DNA of 64,000 nt, taken from NCBI GenBank assembly GCA_946902875.1, contig OX336340.1, positions 1,161,501 through 1,225,500 of the forward strand. The letters are read 5' to 3'. Positions 20,481 through 30,855 of the stretch are shown in pieces (positions within the stretch are counted from its first letter, which is position 1; each line of letters opens with the position of its first letter). Made by a program: the position numbers and the translations under genes. The notes below the pieces were generated by a model, which saw only the letters and a program-made list of their open reading frames with translations, had not been told where the DNA came from and made no database searches. The DNA is from Nematopogon swammerdamellus (taxonomy: Eukaryota; Arthropoda; Insecta; Lepidoptera; Adelidae).

Positions 20481-20803
20481 TTTTTTTTATGGAAACTGAC
20501 ACTGTTGGCTTACATCACCTACAACACCCATGATGTCAGCCCATAACACCGGGTGAACTTGGTGCCACGTCAGTGCCTCCCCTCGGTAGTGCCGGCTACA
20601 CTGAACTGGACGGAAAACACAAACTATTTACATAGCCGTTTCGACCGACCTTTCATTCAGTGCGGTGGTAGCAACCCGGGCGGGTTAAACCCTACCACCT
20701 AGTAATATAAGAAGGGAGTCATATCCCATAGTCGCCTTTTACGACATACACGGGGAGAGATGCAGTGGGGCTATTTTTTTAAATTACCGGCCCCACACGG
20801 GAT
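20481..20803 (-). mobile_element. SINE-1a with target duplication
   Basis: T-run start, complete body and head ending ccggccccacacggg. Flanked by atccatt at 20474-20480 and 20804-20810, a 7-bp target-site duplication typical of LINE-driven insertion. Confidence 0.9.
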
Positions 20804-20810
20804 ATCCATT

Positions 20811-21644
20811 CATAAAGCGACGTTAATTAGGTACTAATGTGCGCTATGATTGCGCGCAGTTTCACTAATCACTTACCTGGTGCATTCAAAGTGCGATTAC
20901 TCCCAAAGTGCAAAAAAGTAGCAGCTGAAACTTATAGATCTGATCGACGAAGGTATAGAGTATATTTTAATATGCATCCGAGCACGTAGGCAAATGTAGC
21001 TAAACTTGTAGCTCTAGGAGTTTGTATTTTATTTCACATTTTTTGGGGATATATTTGAAATTTATTTTGGAAGAGGAGAATTCATGAATACAATTTTTTT
21101 TTATATTTTAAGGAAGATAATGCTTAGGCACTCAATAATAAATAATAAAAGTATTTGTGTAATAATTAATAAGATGTACAAAAAATAAAATTCTTATTGA
21201 TCATAAATCTTAAATAACGCTGCAAATAAATTGAGCAACTTTGAGCGTTTATCCTGCGATGTGTAAAGAGTTTAAAAATAAAATTAATACTGTTCAGTAA
21301 GCACTAGTTATCTGACTATATGAAAATGCTATAGCAGATATCGTGTATTCAATTTTGTAAATTTGAATTATTTCCGCCCATAAACCATAGTGCGCCGCGC
21401 GCGGGCCCGCGGTTGTCGACTTGTTCAGACTTGTTAGAGATACCACGCACAACGCAATTTCGCGCGGTTTTGTCTTCTATAAATGGCCACAGCTCCTACC
21501 GCGGACACTTTCATGACTGCTAGCGACCAACCAACAAAAATAAAAATATAAGTTATTAAGTAATAATAAAACAAAATTAATAAATACATTTTAAAATTAT
21601 TTATTTGATAATTTTTTTATTAAGATTAATAATTATATTAATCT
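20811..21644. other. Unassigned, AT-rich with one GC-rich promoter-like block
   Basis: Mostly AT-rich. 21390-21480 is GC-rich and precedes a TATA-like motif (listed separately). The final 20 bases contain the target site of the LINE insertion that follows. Confidence 0.4.
21478..21487 (+). promoter_or_regulatory. TATA-box-like sequence
   Basis: ttctataaatggccac follows a gcgcgcgggcccgcgg block at about 21396. No gene is seen downstream before the LINE insertion. Confidence 0.25.
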
Positions 21645-23519
21645 CTCTTATAGTAATCTCTTTTCTTCATACTTTCAGTCGACTTTTGTGGAGCCTATGG
21701 CCGCTAGTAGCTATACTCAACCTATCGGTAGCAGCAGCTCGGCTATGGTGATAAATAATATTGAAGTAATTTATGATAATGTTTTTAAGCTTCTCAAGAA
21801 TGTAGATCTGGGTAAGTCAGCCGGTCCTGATGCCATCTCACCTCAGTTCATTCAACGCTGTGCGAAAAGTATTACTATTCCCCTGGCACTACTCTTTCGC
21901 CGCTCATTGTCGGAAGGAACAGTTCCTTCAATATGGAAATCAGCATATATTACTCCAGTTCATAAGAAAGGTCAGAAAAACAATATTGCGAATTATCGGC
22001 CTATTTCCAAATTGTGTATATTTAACAAGATTTTTGAAAAGATTGTACATGAACAGTTATATGCAGCTTTTAATCAATTACTGTGTCCGGCCCAACATGG
22101 TTTTTTACGTGGACGTTCAACAGTCACCAACCTATTACTTCTAACTGAATCTATATTTAACAGCATGGACAGCAGAATACAGGTGGATGCAGTATACACG
22201 GATTATAGTAAAGCTTTTGATAGAATTGACCACCGTATTCTGCTGACCAAGCTTGAACACGCAGGCATCCACGGTGACCTTTTCAGGTGGTTTAGTTCAT
22301 ATGTGAAAAATCGCAGTCAAGCTGTGGTGGTAAATGGTTTCACGTCAAGCTGGATTCAAGTACCCTCCGGAGTTCCTCAAGGTTCCCTATTGGGCCCTTT
22401 ATTATTTATCTTATTTATTAATGACATCAAATCCTCTTTTCTTCATGCTGACATACTACTTTTTGCAGATGATATGAAAATCATGATGGAGATAAAAACA
22501 CCATCTGATAATGATCTTCTTCAAGATGATTTGAACCGCTTTGAACACTATTGCATTGTTAATCGGCTTGATCTGAACGTATCCAAGTGTGAACTCATAT
22601 CATTTACAAGGAATCGTAAAACTATAGACACAAAATACAGTTTGATGGGTCAACAATTGAAAAGAGTTACTGCTGTAAAAGACCTAGGTGTCGTGCTCGA
22701 CTCGAAACTGTTATTCGATTCACACATTGACTACATTGTTAAAAAAGCGAGCAGGGCACTCGGTTTTATACTAAGAATCTCTCGAAATTTTAAAAATCCG
22801 AATTCATTGCGAACCCTTTACTGTACGTATGTCCGGAGTCACCTTGAATATGCCTCTCAAGTGTGGAATCCGAGATATTCAACCTATAAGATTAGACTAG
22901 ACCGTGTCCAAAAAAGGTTGCTCAAATTTCTCAATTTCCGGACAAACGTTGGGTTCCCTAACACTGAAATGGCATGCCATTTCCATAAGTTGCTTCCTCT
23001 AGACAGTAGGCGAGAAATGCTTGACATTACCTTACTACTGAAAATAAGCAGTGGATCCATCGATTGCCCGGAACTTTTGGGTCACATTAATCTACTTGTG
23101 CCGAGACTTGCGACGAGGAGTAACGCAATAATACACCTCCCCCTTGCCCATTCCAATTATAAACAGAATTCATTTTTCTGGCGTGCTGGTAAGTTATTCA
23201 ACGACATAAGCGACGATGTTGATTTGTTTTGCACGAGCCCTAGTGTACTTAAGAATAAATTTAGACGTGCTTTCGACTCAACTTAACGTTTTAGATTTAT
23301 GTTAGTTTTTTTTTTAAGTATTAATTTGTGTAAGAAATGCCCATTTAAATGTCTGTTGTCTTCATTATCTGTGTTAAATTTTCGCTTTTTTTCTCTCTAA
23401 ATTTGAACCTAAATGTGTAAACTTGTAATTGGTGTCCTGTAGTTATAATTGTATGTTTATTCAATATGTATCTGCACTGTAAGTTTACCGAAATAAATAA
23501 AATAAAAAAAAAAAAAAAT
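21645..23519 (+). mobile_element. 5'-truncated jockey-superfamily LINE, 1.9 kb
   Basis: The insertion is bounded by atattaatct on both sides (ending at 21644; restarting at about 23518). It starts in frame within the reverse transcriptase region and ends in a 3' UTR with aaataaataaaataaaa and an A run (23492-23519). Endonuclease and ORF1 are lost. Confidence 0.9.
21688..23286 (+). CDS. LINE reverse transcriptase (partial, 532 codons open)
   Basis: Copies element RNA into DNA at a nicked chromosomal target. In order it shows SAGPDAIS (residues 44-51), YRPISKLCIFNKIFEK (103-118), YTDYSKAFDRIDH (170-182, first catalytic Asp), GVPQGSLLGPLLF (228-240) and FADD (259-262, catalytic Asp pair), then the thumb and the C-terminal LEYASQVWNP region. 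The frame remains open upstream to the truncation point at 21643, so the listed GTG start is not biological. No internal stop has accumulated, so insertion is recent. Missing the N-terminal endonuclease it cannot move by itself. Related to but clearly different from the copy at 25.9-28.4 kb. Confidence 0.9.
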   Translation: MEPMAASSYTQPIGSSSSAMVINNIEVIYDNVFKLLKNVDLGKSAGPDAISPQFIQRCAKSITIPLALLFRRSLSEGTVPSIWKSAYITPVHKKGQKNNIANYRPISKLCIFNKIFEKIVHEQLYAAFNQLLCPAQHGFLRGRSTVTNLLLLTESIFNSMDSRIQVDAVYTDYSKAFDRIDHRILLTKLEHAGIHGDLFRWFSSYVKNRSQAVVVNGFTSSWIQVPSGVPQGSLLGPLLFILFINDIKSSFLHADILLFADDMKIMMEIKTPSDNDLLQDDLNRFEHYCIVNRLDLNVSKCELISFTRNRKTIDTKYSLMGQQLKRVTAVKDLGVVLDSKLLFDSHIDYIVKKASRALGFILRISRNFKNPNSLRTLYCTYVRSHLEYASQVWNPRYSTYKIRLDRVQKRLLKFLNFRTNVGFPNTEMACHFHKLLPLDSRREMLDITLLLKISSGSIDCPELLGHINLLVPRLATRSNAIIHLPLAHSNYKQNSFFWRAGKLFNDISDDVDLFCTSPSVLKNKFRRAFDST

Positions 23520-24313
23520 ATTAATCTATAATTCTAAATATATTTTCTATAATTTTTATAGTTATAAAATATATTTTTGCCCACTTATTAATTCTCTTCA
23601 TCGTCCGCGACTACGAAATGGTTGTCCAAAGACGGACGTGAGTTAAAGTTGAATTTTGACATTGCATAAATTTTTGGGAGGTTAAAGTTAAAATAAATTT
23701 TTACCCGACTGCGCGAAGCAAAAATGAAGGGTTATCTTTTTAGCAATTTATGTATGTGTATGTTTGTTTTTACGTATGTTCCACCGTAGCGCCAGAACTA
23801 AGCATCCGATTATTGAGTGGGGTATCGTTGTTAAGGGCTCAAACATCAAAATAACATCGTTCACTGTCTATCGAAAATACAGCTTTCGAAAATATACCTT
23901 AACGCCAGTATATAATAAATCTATGACAACTCATATATTCTGTTAGAGTAAAATTTTGGGAGCTGGCTCTTGGTCTATAAATAAAAAATACATAAATGTA
24001 CATAATAATTTTAAAGAATAGCATTTCCACCATGATGGGCTCACTGCCTGTCAATTGTGTTAGTGTTGTGAGTTGTGACATCCCTGGAGGCTCGGCGCAG
24101 CGTAGGTAGTTATTTTAAAAATGGCCTCCAGTTATCTTACTCGTCTTCTTTTACTATGGTACTGGCCCCACACGGTACAATCTATCAATTTAAATCTTTG
24201 CCTAACTCCTAAGCATTGCATAACCTACATAATTATAACGCCATGAGCACAGCGACGGCCAGAAGCTAGTTTCTCAATAATTCTCAATTTCTCCAAGCGT
24301 AAGCTTAGCGCGT
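23520..24313. other. Unassigned; dispersed-repeat fragments
   Basis: 23703-23900 starts acccgactgcgcgaagc and resembles 12425 and 36747. At 24161-24178 there is only the outermost end of a SINE-1a head (ggccccacacggtac). 24060-24130 is unassigned. Confidence 0.5.
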
Positions 24314-24446
24314 CTTGCACCAACACGAGTTTAGAGTTAAATAGCGAGTTATGGACTTAAACGCGGTTCAAACGCGGTTCCCACATACAACGGGTGCTAG
24401 TTTAACGAGTTAAACTGGTTTATAGTTAAATTCGTGTTGGTGCAAG
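24314..24446. mobile_element. MITE, ~133 bp
   Basis: Perfect inverted ends cttgcaccaacacga and tcgtgttggtgcaag, continuing loosely into gtttaga/tatagttaaa. No frame. Target duplication not clear. Confidence 0.75.
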
Positions 24447-24792
24447 TGGGCCTTAAGATGTAAGACGAAACGGCAGTACAGTCGCAGGTAACGCGATGCT
24501 AACGCAAGTTATACAGACGTTAACTTCGCTTCGGACTAACTCCCGCGGGAGGCGAGTATTATTTAATGGACTTAGAACAATAAAACACGTCGCGTGGTTC
24601 TGCTTCTAGTCCAGACACTGGCGTAACTAGAGACAGAATGTAGGGACAAATCTAAAGTCCTTGAAACTTTGGGGGCCTAATAATCACACATCCAATTGTA
24701 CCGGCACTATCAATGCAGCACTGAGAATTTTGTTTATGACTAGTTTAGTAAGATAGATGTTACTGAACTGGTCTATTGTATTGTATTATATA
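24447..24792. other. No assigned feature
   Basis: Mixed-composition sequence without long frames or repeats that I recognise. Confidence 0.35.
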
Positions 24793-25010
24793 CTGCTGTG
24801 CCCGCGGCTCCGCCCGCTCTCATATTTCACTTCACTGCTAACCTCATAAGCTATTTAGCGCGATAGTAAGTAGCCTATAGTTGATGGGAAGAATCAAGCT
24901 ATCCGTAGAATTTTGTTTTATTAAAATCGGTTCAGTGGTTCTCGAGTTATAAGCGGACAGACAGACACTCAGACAGAAAGCAGACGTTGGATTTTATCAT
25001 AGGTAAGGAG
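24793..25010 (-). mobile_element. Short non-autonomous Helitron (same family as 6154-6376)
   Basis: On the minus strand it starts TCCTCCTTACC after an A and ends ggagccgcgggcacagCAG followed by T. About 75-80% identical to the 6.2-kb copy by eye. Confidence 0.8.
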
Positions 25011-25011
25011 G

Positions 25012-25140
25012 ATGGTTTATTGTATAATTTCATCCACCTACGCTTGGACATGTCGAAAATTTCGCCAGTTCTAAATCAAGTGCGAAGAAGAACTGACAAA
25101 CTTCACAAGTTACAATGTTTTGTTAGAACGAATGCTGCAA
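25012..25140. repeat. Dispersed repeat shared with 15695-15840
   Basis: ggtttattgtataatttcat, cgcttggacatgtcgaaaat, cgccagttctaaat and caatgttttgttag align with the earlier copy. Class unknown. Confidence 0.7.
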
Positions 25141-25577
25141 TGATGCCGCAATCTATCTTTATAGACTGGTCACTGTCTAAAGAGTCTAATTTACCAACTA
25201 CCGACATTCTCCATAAGGTTCACCTCGACGCCACTTACAGATTTGTGGTCAGCACCAGCACAGCTAACGTCTAATTGCGCCCCTGCCCTGGTCCAACAAA
25301 GAGAGACCTGGTGCGTCCGAACATGAGCAGTTGGAAACAAGTTATTGCCGTGCGGATGCGAGTTGGTAAGTTACGAGGCAACTAGAAGCGCAATATAACT
25401 ATACACCTTTCTCGGTTTACCTTCCAGCACCGTGTAAATTCAGTCGCTCTGAAACTGCCCGCATTTTGTGTTCGAAATTCAAATGAGTGCTGTTATATTC
25501 ACGAATTGGTGTGTACGAAAACTTTTACTTTATATTTATGTAAGTACCCAATTTCACAAAATATATGGTTTTATATA
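25141..25577. other. No assigned feature
   Basis: A 95-codon frame (24987-25274) crosses the repeat above and has no recognised domain. The remainder is featureless. Confidence 0.35.
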
Positions 25578-25873
25578 TACAGGATGTCCCCGGACAGGTG
25601 TAGTTCCTTTAAGGAGGCTATTCTACGCCTTGTAATAAACGCACTGGTGGAAGAATTTTTTGAATATGTGCTTTCATTAAAATTTTAGTATTTCCTAACA
25701 AACTAAATGCGTGCTACAATGTGTGGGCGCCTTTAGCGGCGGCCGGTACGCGGGCGGAGCAGCCGGCGGCGGCGCGGCGGGCTACCTGTTTGCGTTCACT
25801 GGCGTCGCGTCCGTCCATATTCCCGCTGCCCGCTGCCCCGCGCCCCGCGCGCGCCCGATTAGAGCATTACAAC

Positions 25874-25908
25874 ATTACACTACATTAATAACTTTAATGT
25901 AGTGTAAT
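25874..25908. repeat. Perfect 15-bp inverted repeat at LINE 5' junction
   Basis: Arms attacactacattaa (25874-25888) and ttaatgtagtgtaat (25894-25908) with the loop taact. The arm ends exactly where LINE coding homology begins. Confidence 0.9.
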
Positions 25909-25910
25909 CC

Positions 25911-28433
25911 CCCGCCTCCTCGCTTCCCTCTCACATTGATAACGTTCTTGCTTCCATCTCAAAGATCTGCGCACGCGACGATGCCTCTGAAAATAATTAT
26001 ATTATTGGTGGAGATTTCAACTTACCTTGCATCTCGTGGAACGATGATGGACCGCTGCACATAAAAAAAGGTTCTGTAGAAATGCAAGAGGCGGGAGTAA
26101 AACTCGCCGAATATTGCGATTATTTCGGTTTGCGCCAATATAATTACCATAAAAACAAATCCGATAATATTTTAGATTTAATTTTTTGTAACTTTCACTT
26201 GCAAGTTAACATATCTGACGATCCTCTTGTACGAATTGATGAATATCATCCTCCATTAAATATTGATACTACAGAAATGTTCTTATCTAGGCTCGATATT
26301 CAGGCAACGGCTAGCTACCGCTTTTTTAAGGGGGATTACGAGAAGATAAATGATACATTGACGAACACTAATTGGGACATTTCTCTCACTACCGGTTCAG
26401 TAGATGATGCTGTGAATACTTTCTACAATATTTTACTCACCTGTATCAAACAGCATGTGCCTCTGGCTCGCCCCAGGAACAGTAAGTACCCAGTATGGTT
26501 CAGCCCAGCTCTGATAAAAATAATTCGTGAGAAGTCCAAAGTACACCGGCTCTGGATGCGTTTTCGTAACCCTCGTGACTACGACGAATTCTCTCTGCTG
26601 CGCGCGCGGCAACGCCGTATACAGAGAGAATGTTATCGTACCTATATATCTACCTCCGAAAACTTAATCAAATCCAATCCTAAAAGAATATGGACTTATA
26701 TTAAATCTAAAAGGAGTAATTCAGGATATCCAAAAACGTTAACCTTAGGTGAAAATCGATACACGAATGGCTCGGAAATCTGCAACGGATTTAGTGAATT
26801 TTTTAAAAGTGTTTTCTCTTTACCCGCAAAGTGTTACTCAGACTTGGATCTTTCGTCTCCCTCTCACGGAGATACGGGCACAATAAGTCGCATCAATGTA
26901 CCGCAGAAAAGTATATTGAATGTTCTTAAGAAACTAGATTTAACAAAGGGTCCTGGGAGCGATGGCATCCCTCCAATATTTATCAACAGATGTGCAACCA
27001 CTTTAGTTAAACCACTCACAATTATTTTCAATAGATCTCTTCGGGAAGGAATATTCCCTGACACTTGGAAATGCGCAAATATTGTTCCGATTCACAAGAA
27101 AGGATCAAAAGGTAAAATTGACAATTATCGTCCTATTTCTATCATCAATACTTTTGGAAAAATTTTTGAGAAATTAATCTATGAATATATTTACCCTAGC
27201 ATTACAAGAGGTATACCTGGCGAGCAACATGGCTTTTTAAAACGTCGCTCAACCACTACCAATCTTGCTGTATTTACGAATGACACTCTGAGAAACATGG
27301 AAAAAGGCGGGCAAGTGGACGTCATATATACCGATTTTGAAAAGGCCTTTGACAGAGTAGACCACGTCATACTTCTGGCAAAACTTTCAAAACTCGGTAT
27401 ACATGGCGATCTACTACGATGGGTAGAATCATATCTCTCGAATCGCTCCCAAAACGTTGTTATAGGAGGATTTAGATCTAATAGGGTGGAAATAACTTCA
27501 GGTGTACCGCAAGGATCACATTTAGGTCCCTTGTTTTATGTTGCATACCTTTATGACCTTGGGTGCTGTTTCCTGAACGCTGCGCACATACTTTACGCCG
27601 ACGATAAAAAAATAAGCCTGAAGATACGCGACATCAATGACTGCTACAGATTGCAGGAGGATTTGGATCGCCTCTCTAATTATTACATAAAAAATAGAAT
27701 ATCAGTAAACATAAATAAATGCCAACACTTAACATTTACACGTAAAAGGAATCCTCTAATATACATATACTTTTTGAATGGCGCTCCAATTCCTCCTGCT
27801 AATCAAGTACGCGATCTAGGGTTGAATTTGGATAATAAAATTGTTCTCTCACAACATTATGATGCTATCATTACCAAGGCTTACCAGAATCTAGGATTTG
27901 TGACCAGAGTCTGCAAACCATTCAGAAGCGTAGCCTGCATAAAGGCAGTATATTTTGCCTATGTGCGCAGCGTTCTCGAATACGCAAGCACAGTGTGGTC
28001 ACCTAGGTATGCAAAATATATAAGTAGGATAGAACAGATTCAAAAAAAATTTATAAAATTTTTAAATTACCACACCTATAACAACAGACTATCTGGCATG
28101 AGCTACGATGACAACTGTAGGTTTTACAACATAATTACATTAGAAAAAAGAAGAATTGTATTAGATATGATGCTGCTCTTCGACATTCTGCGGGGGAACC
28201 TTGACTGCGCTGAACTGCTCCAGGAGCTGAACCTGAACGCGTCTACACGCAGAACGAGACACACCACATTATTTTTCCAAAGGCTCTGCGCCACCAACTA
28301 CACGCAAAATAGTGTAATTCCTAGGATAACTCACACATATAACATTAGATTTGCTGATTTAGATATATTTACATGCTCGAAACAAACATTTAAAAGTAAA
28401 GTCGTACATGAATTGACGAGTGAAACAAAATAA
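25911..28433 (+). CDS. LINE ORF2: endonuclease end plus reverse transcriptase (partial, open)
   Basis: Open from 25908 with no stop to 28433. Upstream of the first Met (26082) the frame reads PASSLPSHIDNVLASISK and then IIGGDFNLP, the Asp/Asn motif of an apurinic-type (EEP) endonuclease. The reverse transcriptase follows: YRPISIINTFGKIFEKL, YTDFEKAFDRVDH, GVPQGSHLGPL, and YADD (catalytic pair). The C-terminus has LEYASTVWSPRYAKY. This belongs to the jockey superfamily. The block after GVPQG is unusual (FYVAYLYDL instead of the usual LLFxLFIND), which may mark decay although no stop is present. No ORF1 upstream. Confidence 0.9.
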   Translation, partial: PASSLPSHIDNVLASISKICARDDASENNYIIGGDFNLPCISWNDDGPLHIKKGSVEMQEAGVKLAEYCDYFGLRQYNYHKNKSDNILDLIFCNFHLQVNISDDPLVRIDEYHPPLNIDTTEMFLSRLDIQATASYRFFKGDYEKINDTLTNTNWDISLTTGSVDDAVNTFYNILLTCIKQHVPLARPRNSKYPVWFSPALIKIIREKSKVHRLWMRFRNPRDYDEFSLLRARQRRIQRECYRTYISTSENLIKSNPKRIWTYIKSKRSNSGYPKTLTLGENRYTNGSEICNGFSEFFKSVFSLPAKCYSDLDLSSPSHGDTGTISRINVPQKSILNVLKKLDLTKGPGSDGIPPIFINRCATTLVKPLTIIFNRSLREGIFPDTWKCANIVPIHKKGSKGKIDNYRPISIINTFGKIFEKLIYEYIYPSITRGIPGEQHGFLKRRSTTTNLAVFTNDTLRNMEKGGQVDVIYTDFEKAFDRVDHVILLAKLSKLGIHGDLLRWVESYLSNRSQNVVIGGFRSNRVEITSGVPQGSHLGPLFYVAYLYDLGCCFLNAAHILYADDKKISLKIRDINDCYRLQEDLDRLSNYYIKNRISVNINKCQHLTFTRKRNPLIYIYFLNGAPIPPANQVRDLGLNLDNKIVLSQHYDAIITKAYQNLGFVTRVCKPFRSVACIKAVYFAYVRSVLEYASTVWSPRYAKYISRIEQIQKKFIKFLNYHTYNNRLSGMSYDDNCRFYNIITLEKRRIVLDMMLLFDILRGNLDCAELLQELNLNASTRRTRHTTLFFQRLCATNYTQNSVIPRITHTYNIRFADLDIFTCSKQTFKSKVVHELTSETK

Positions 28434-28449
28434 CATAAAATAACAAAAA

Positions 28450-28612
28450 CAAAACACACACACACCCTCAAACACACATATCCACCCTCACACACACTCA
28501 TACACCCTGACACACACACTCTCACACACCCTTACCCACCCTCACACACACCCACACACCCTGACACACACACACACACCCTACACACCCTCATACACAC
28601 ATACTAAGACAG
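28450..28612 (+). repeat. CA-rich degenerate repeat in the LINE 3' UTR
   Basis: Roughly 160 bp of caccctcacacacac-type units directly after the ORF2 stop; likely expanded within this copy. Confidence 0.85.
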
Positions 28613-28960
28613 ATCAAAGTGTATGCCCATTTAGGTAACTTAAGCTCCTAACAATAGTTATGTTATGTATAATAAACATGTATAAATGACTAAACAGGGA
28701 AACATGTAATTGGCCATACGCCTTGCATAAAAAACAATGTACCTACTGTAACTGATATTGGCTGTATGTTTTCTTAATAATAAATAAATAAATAAATAAA
28801 TAAAATAAATAAATAAATTTAAAAATTTATATCTCCGCAACGAGCGTAGCTAGAACCCTACTTCATTTACCAATTATGTTTGTTACAAAGCGTAGAATAG
28901 CCTCCTTTAACGGAACTACACCTGTTCGGGGACACGCTGTAAATGGTGCCATATTATCAG

Positions 28961-29310
28961 CCTCGGTAGCTCAGTGGTGCGGTCGGTCCACTGTTGTTAA
29001 GCACACCTGGGCGCGGTCAGTACATTGATGGGTGATCGCTGGACCGTGGTTCGGATTAAAACTGTAGGTCCCTTCCCTTCTTACCTTACTAGGTGGTTGG
29101 TGCGGTGGTACCCTTGTTGGTACCACCGCACTCGATGACACGTCGTCGGTCGAATCTGCTATGTAATTAGCTCTTGTTTTTCGTCCAGTTCAGTGTAGCC
29201 GGAAATGAAGGGAAGCACTGACATGACACCTAGTTCACCCGGTCTTATGGGCTGACATCACGGATGTTGTTGGAGATGTAGCCAACCAGATCAGTTTCCA
29301 TAAAAAAAAA
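28961..29310 (+). mobile_element. SINE-1b
   Basis: Opens cagcctcggtagctcagtgg, has the 5S-like cacctgggcgcggtcagtac and gatgggtgatcgc, the B-box-like ggttcggatt, family body, and ends gtttccataaaaaaaaa. A 5-prime part of the 5S block is intact. Confidence 0.85.
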
Positions 29311-30171
29311 CAGCCTTTTCCTGTCATGGGGTATTATATCTATTTTTATATTCCTGATAGTACTGCCTCCTGCCTGTAAAAAAAATTTTTTTTTTTACTT
29401 AGGTATTGTTCTTTCTTATAATAATATACATATTCATTCGTAAAATTTTATGCACTACGTGCATTAAATTTTCCCTGCAGTCAGTGCATTCTGAAAGCTT
29501 CTTGAATAAGCTAAACTAAAAGGAAATTTAAAAAAAGCTTATATTTAGAGGTAATGAAGTAAAAGATACCACAGTGAAGTAGGTAGGTAATGCAATCTAA
29601 TTAGGATCTGAACGAAGGCCGCAGGAAGGAGTAGCCATCTAAAATAATATTCGTGTTCATCGGAGCGCTCCCGAGTCCGCCATTTGCATTCTGATGAGGA
29701 CAGAGTTTCTTCACTGTGGCACTCAGGCGAGATGTTTTAAGAGGAAATAACCCTTGGGTGCAAAGTGCAATCTATTTTTTTTATTTAGCAAAAAGTAGCG
29801 CTGTACAATTTAACATGTACCTAATCATTGAAATGAAATTAAATGAAATCAAAATTACTGAGAACAATTTTATTATTGTGATTACTATACTTTAGGAATC
29901 TGTTAATAAAGAAGAAGAAATAGTCAAAGTAACCAAATTTTACAGGAATAAAAAAAAAACTATTGAATTCAAAATTTACTTAGATAAGGTAATGATTTCT
30001 GTTTGTATTAGGTTAATTTGGTCAATTTGCAATATGATTTCATAAATTTTGAAAAAATCTGTGCCCTGGTACATATTATGTAGAATTATAAAATTTCTTG
30101 ACTTGTTCTCTTTCTTAATTAATCACATTGATAAGAAGAAACAAAAAGATGCATTATGGAAACGTTCTTTA
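29311..30171. other. No assigned feature
   Basis: AT-rich. Includes attttttttttt runs and ttgaaatgaaattaaatg at 29830. A frame at 30049-30381 lies antisense to the pseudogene that follows. Confidence 0.4.
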
Positions 30172-30800
30172 TTATTCATCGATTACACGAGATTTTGGCC
30201 AGTTTTCAACTATATCACTAAAGTAATCTCGTTTCTTCATCGGAATGTACTGAAGCGTTCGTCGCAGATCTTCGATTTTCTTCACATTGATATGGATTGG
30301 TCCATCGTACGCTGGTTCTGTAGGCAGGGCAACGTTATGACTGAAAGTTTTCTTCAGGTTGAATGTATTAACCCGCATTGAAGAACAAATGTAAGGGCGG
30401 GTTATGACGCAGCCCCTCATGTGCGAAGAGTACTCAAACTCCATGAAGTTCGTCACTAGGAACTTTTTTGTGTGCGTTGCAAATTATTTCGCACACTTCC
30501 ATGGGAAGATAGTCCGATCACACTTCAGCACTTTCTTCACAGTTCCAAAGGAGCGGTCGTTTGGCAGGAGCGAGTGTCCTCGAATAGGGAAGCAGGGAAG
30601 CGATGATATTTTGTTTTTTTTTTTTATGGTTTTTTTATGATTTCTATTTTGGCCTCCGCAAGCGTCGCTGAAGATGTACAGCTCCTTAATATCTTCCGAA
30701 ACTTCCTCGTGAATGTACTTGAGTAACATTTTACACGTTTCATTAGGACCCTTATTAGCATTTCCTTCATGGTACAGGAAAAGTGACTTATTCTCTTTCT
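30172..30800 (-). pseudogene. Fragment of an insect multicopy 'SDxCGGQNxN' protein, transposase-like
   Basis: Read on the minus strand: FLYHEGNANKGPNETC, then YIFSDACGGQNRN, then RGHSLLPNDRSFG, then a stop at 30484-30486, after which the same frame continues (NFMEFEYSSHMRGC ... MKKRDYFSDIVEN) to 30172. The order H-E-G ... SD-CGGQN-N ... GHS-LPNDR-FG is a signature I know from a large family of uncharacterised insect and cnidarian proteins with transposase-like Asp/Glu spacing. One stop and an A-run insertion (KKTIKKKNK) indicate decay. Function of the family is not established. Confidence 0.65.
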
Positions 30801-30832
30801 TGCCAGATTCGGCAAGAAAGAGAATAAGTCAC
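30783..30832. repeat. Perfect 22-bp inverted repeat
   Basis: Arms 30783-30804 and 30811-30832 around agattc; the arm core is ttattctctttcttgcc. The motif gacttgttctctttcttga also recurs as direct copies near 30096 and 30834. Confidence 0.95.
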
Positions 30833-30855
30833 TGACTTGTTCTCTTTCTTGACAA

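Larger units (their letters stand above)
25909..28820 (+). mobile_element. 5'-truncated LINE, 2.9 kb
   Basis: Contains the distal endonuclease, complete reverse transcriptase, a CA-rich 3' UTR and a terminal (taaa)n run at about 28777-28816. ORF1 and the first part of the endonuclease are missing. Lies inside the TIR pair 25578-28941. Confidence 0.85.
25578..28941. mobile_element. 62-bp inverted repeats bracketing 3.4 kb
   Basis: Left arm 25578-25639 (tacaggatgtccccggacag, gtgtagttcc, aaggaggctattctacg) and right arm about 28880-28941 are inverted copies with about 90% identity. The interior holds a GC-rich stretch (25725-25860) and a LINE. The arms look like TIRs of a DNA element into which the LINE inserted; superfamily undetermined. 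Confidence 0.7.

Noticed and set aside
29690..29720. ctgatgaggacagagtttc as a hammerhead core
   Set aside because: No stem II and no GAAA in position.
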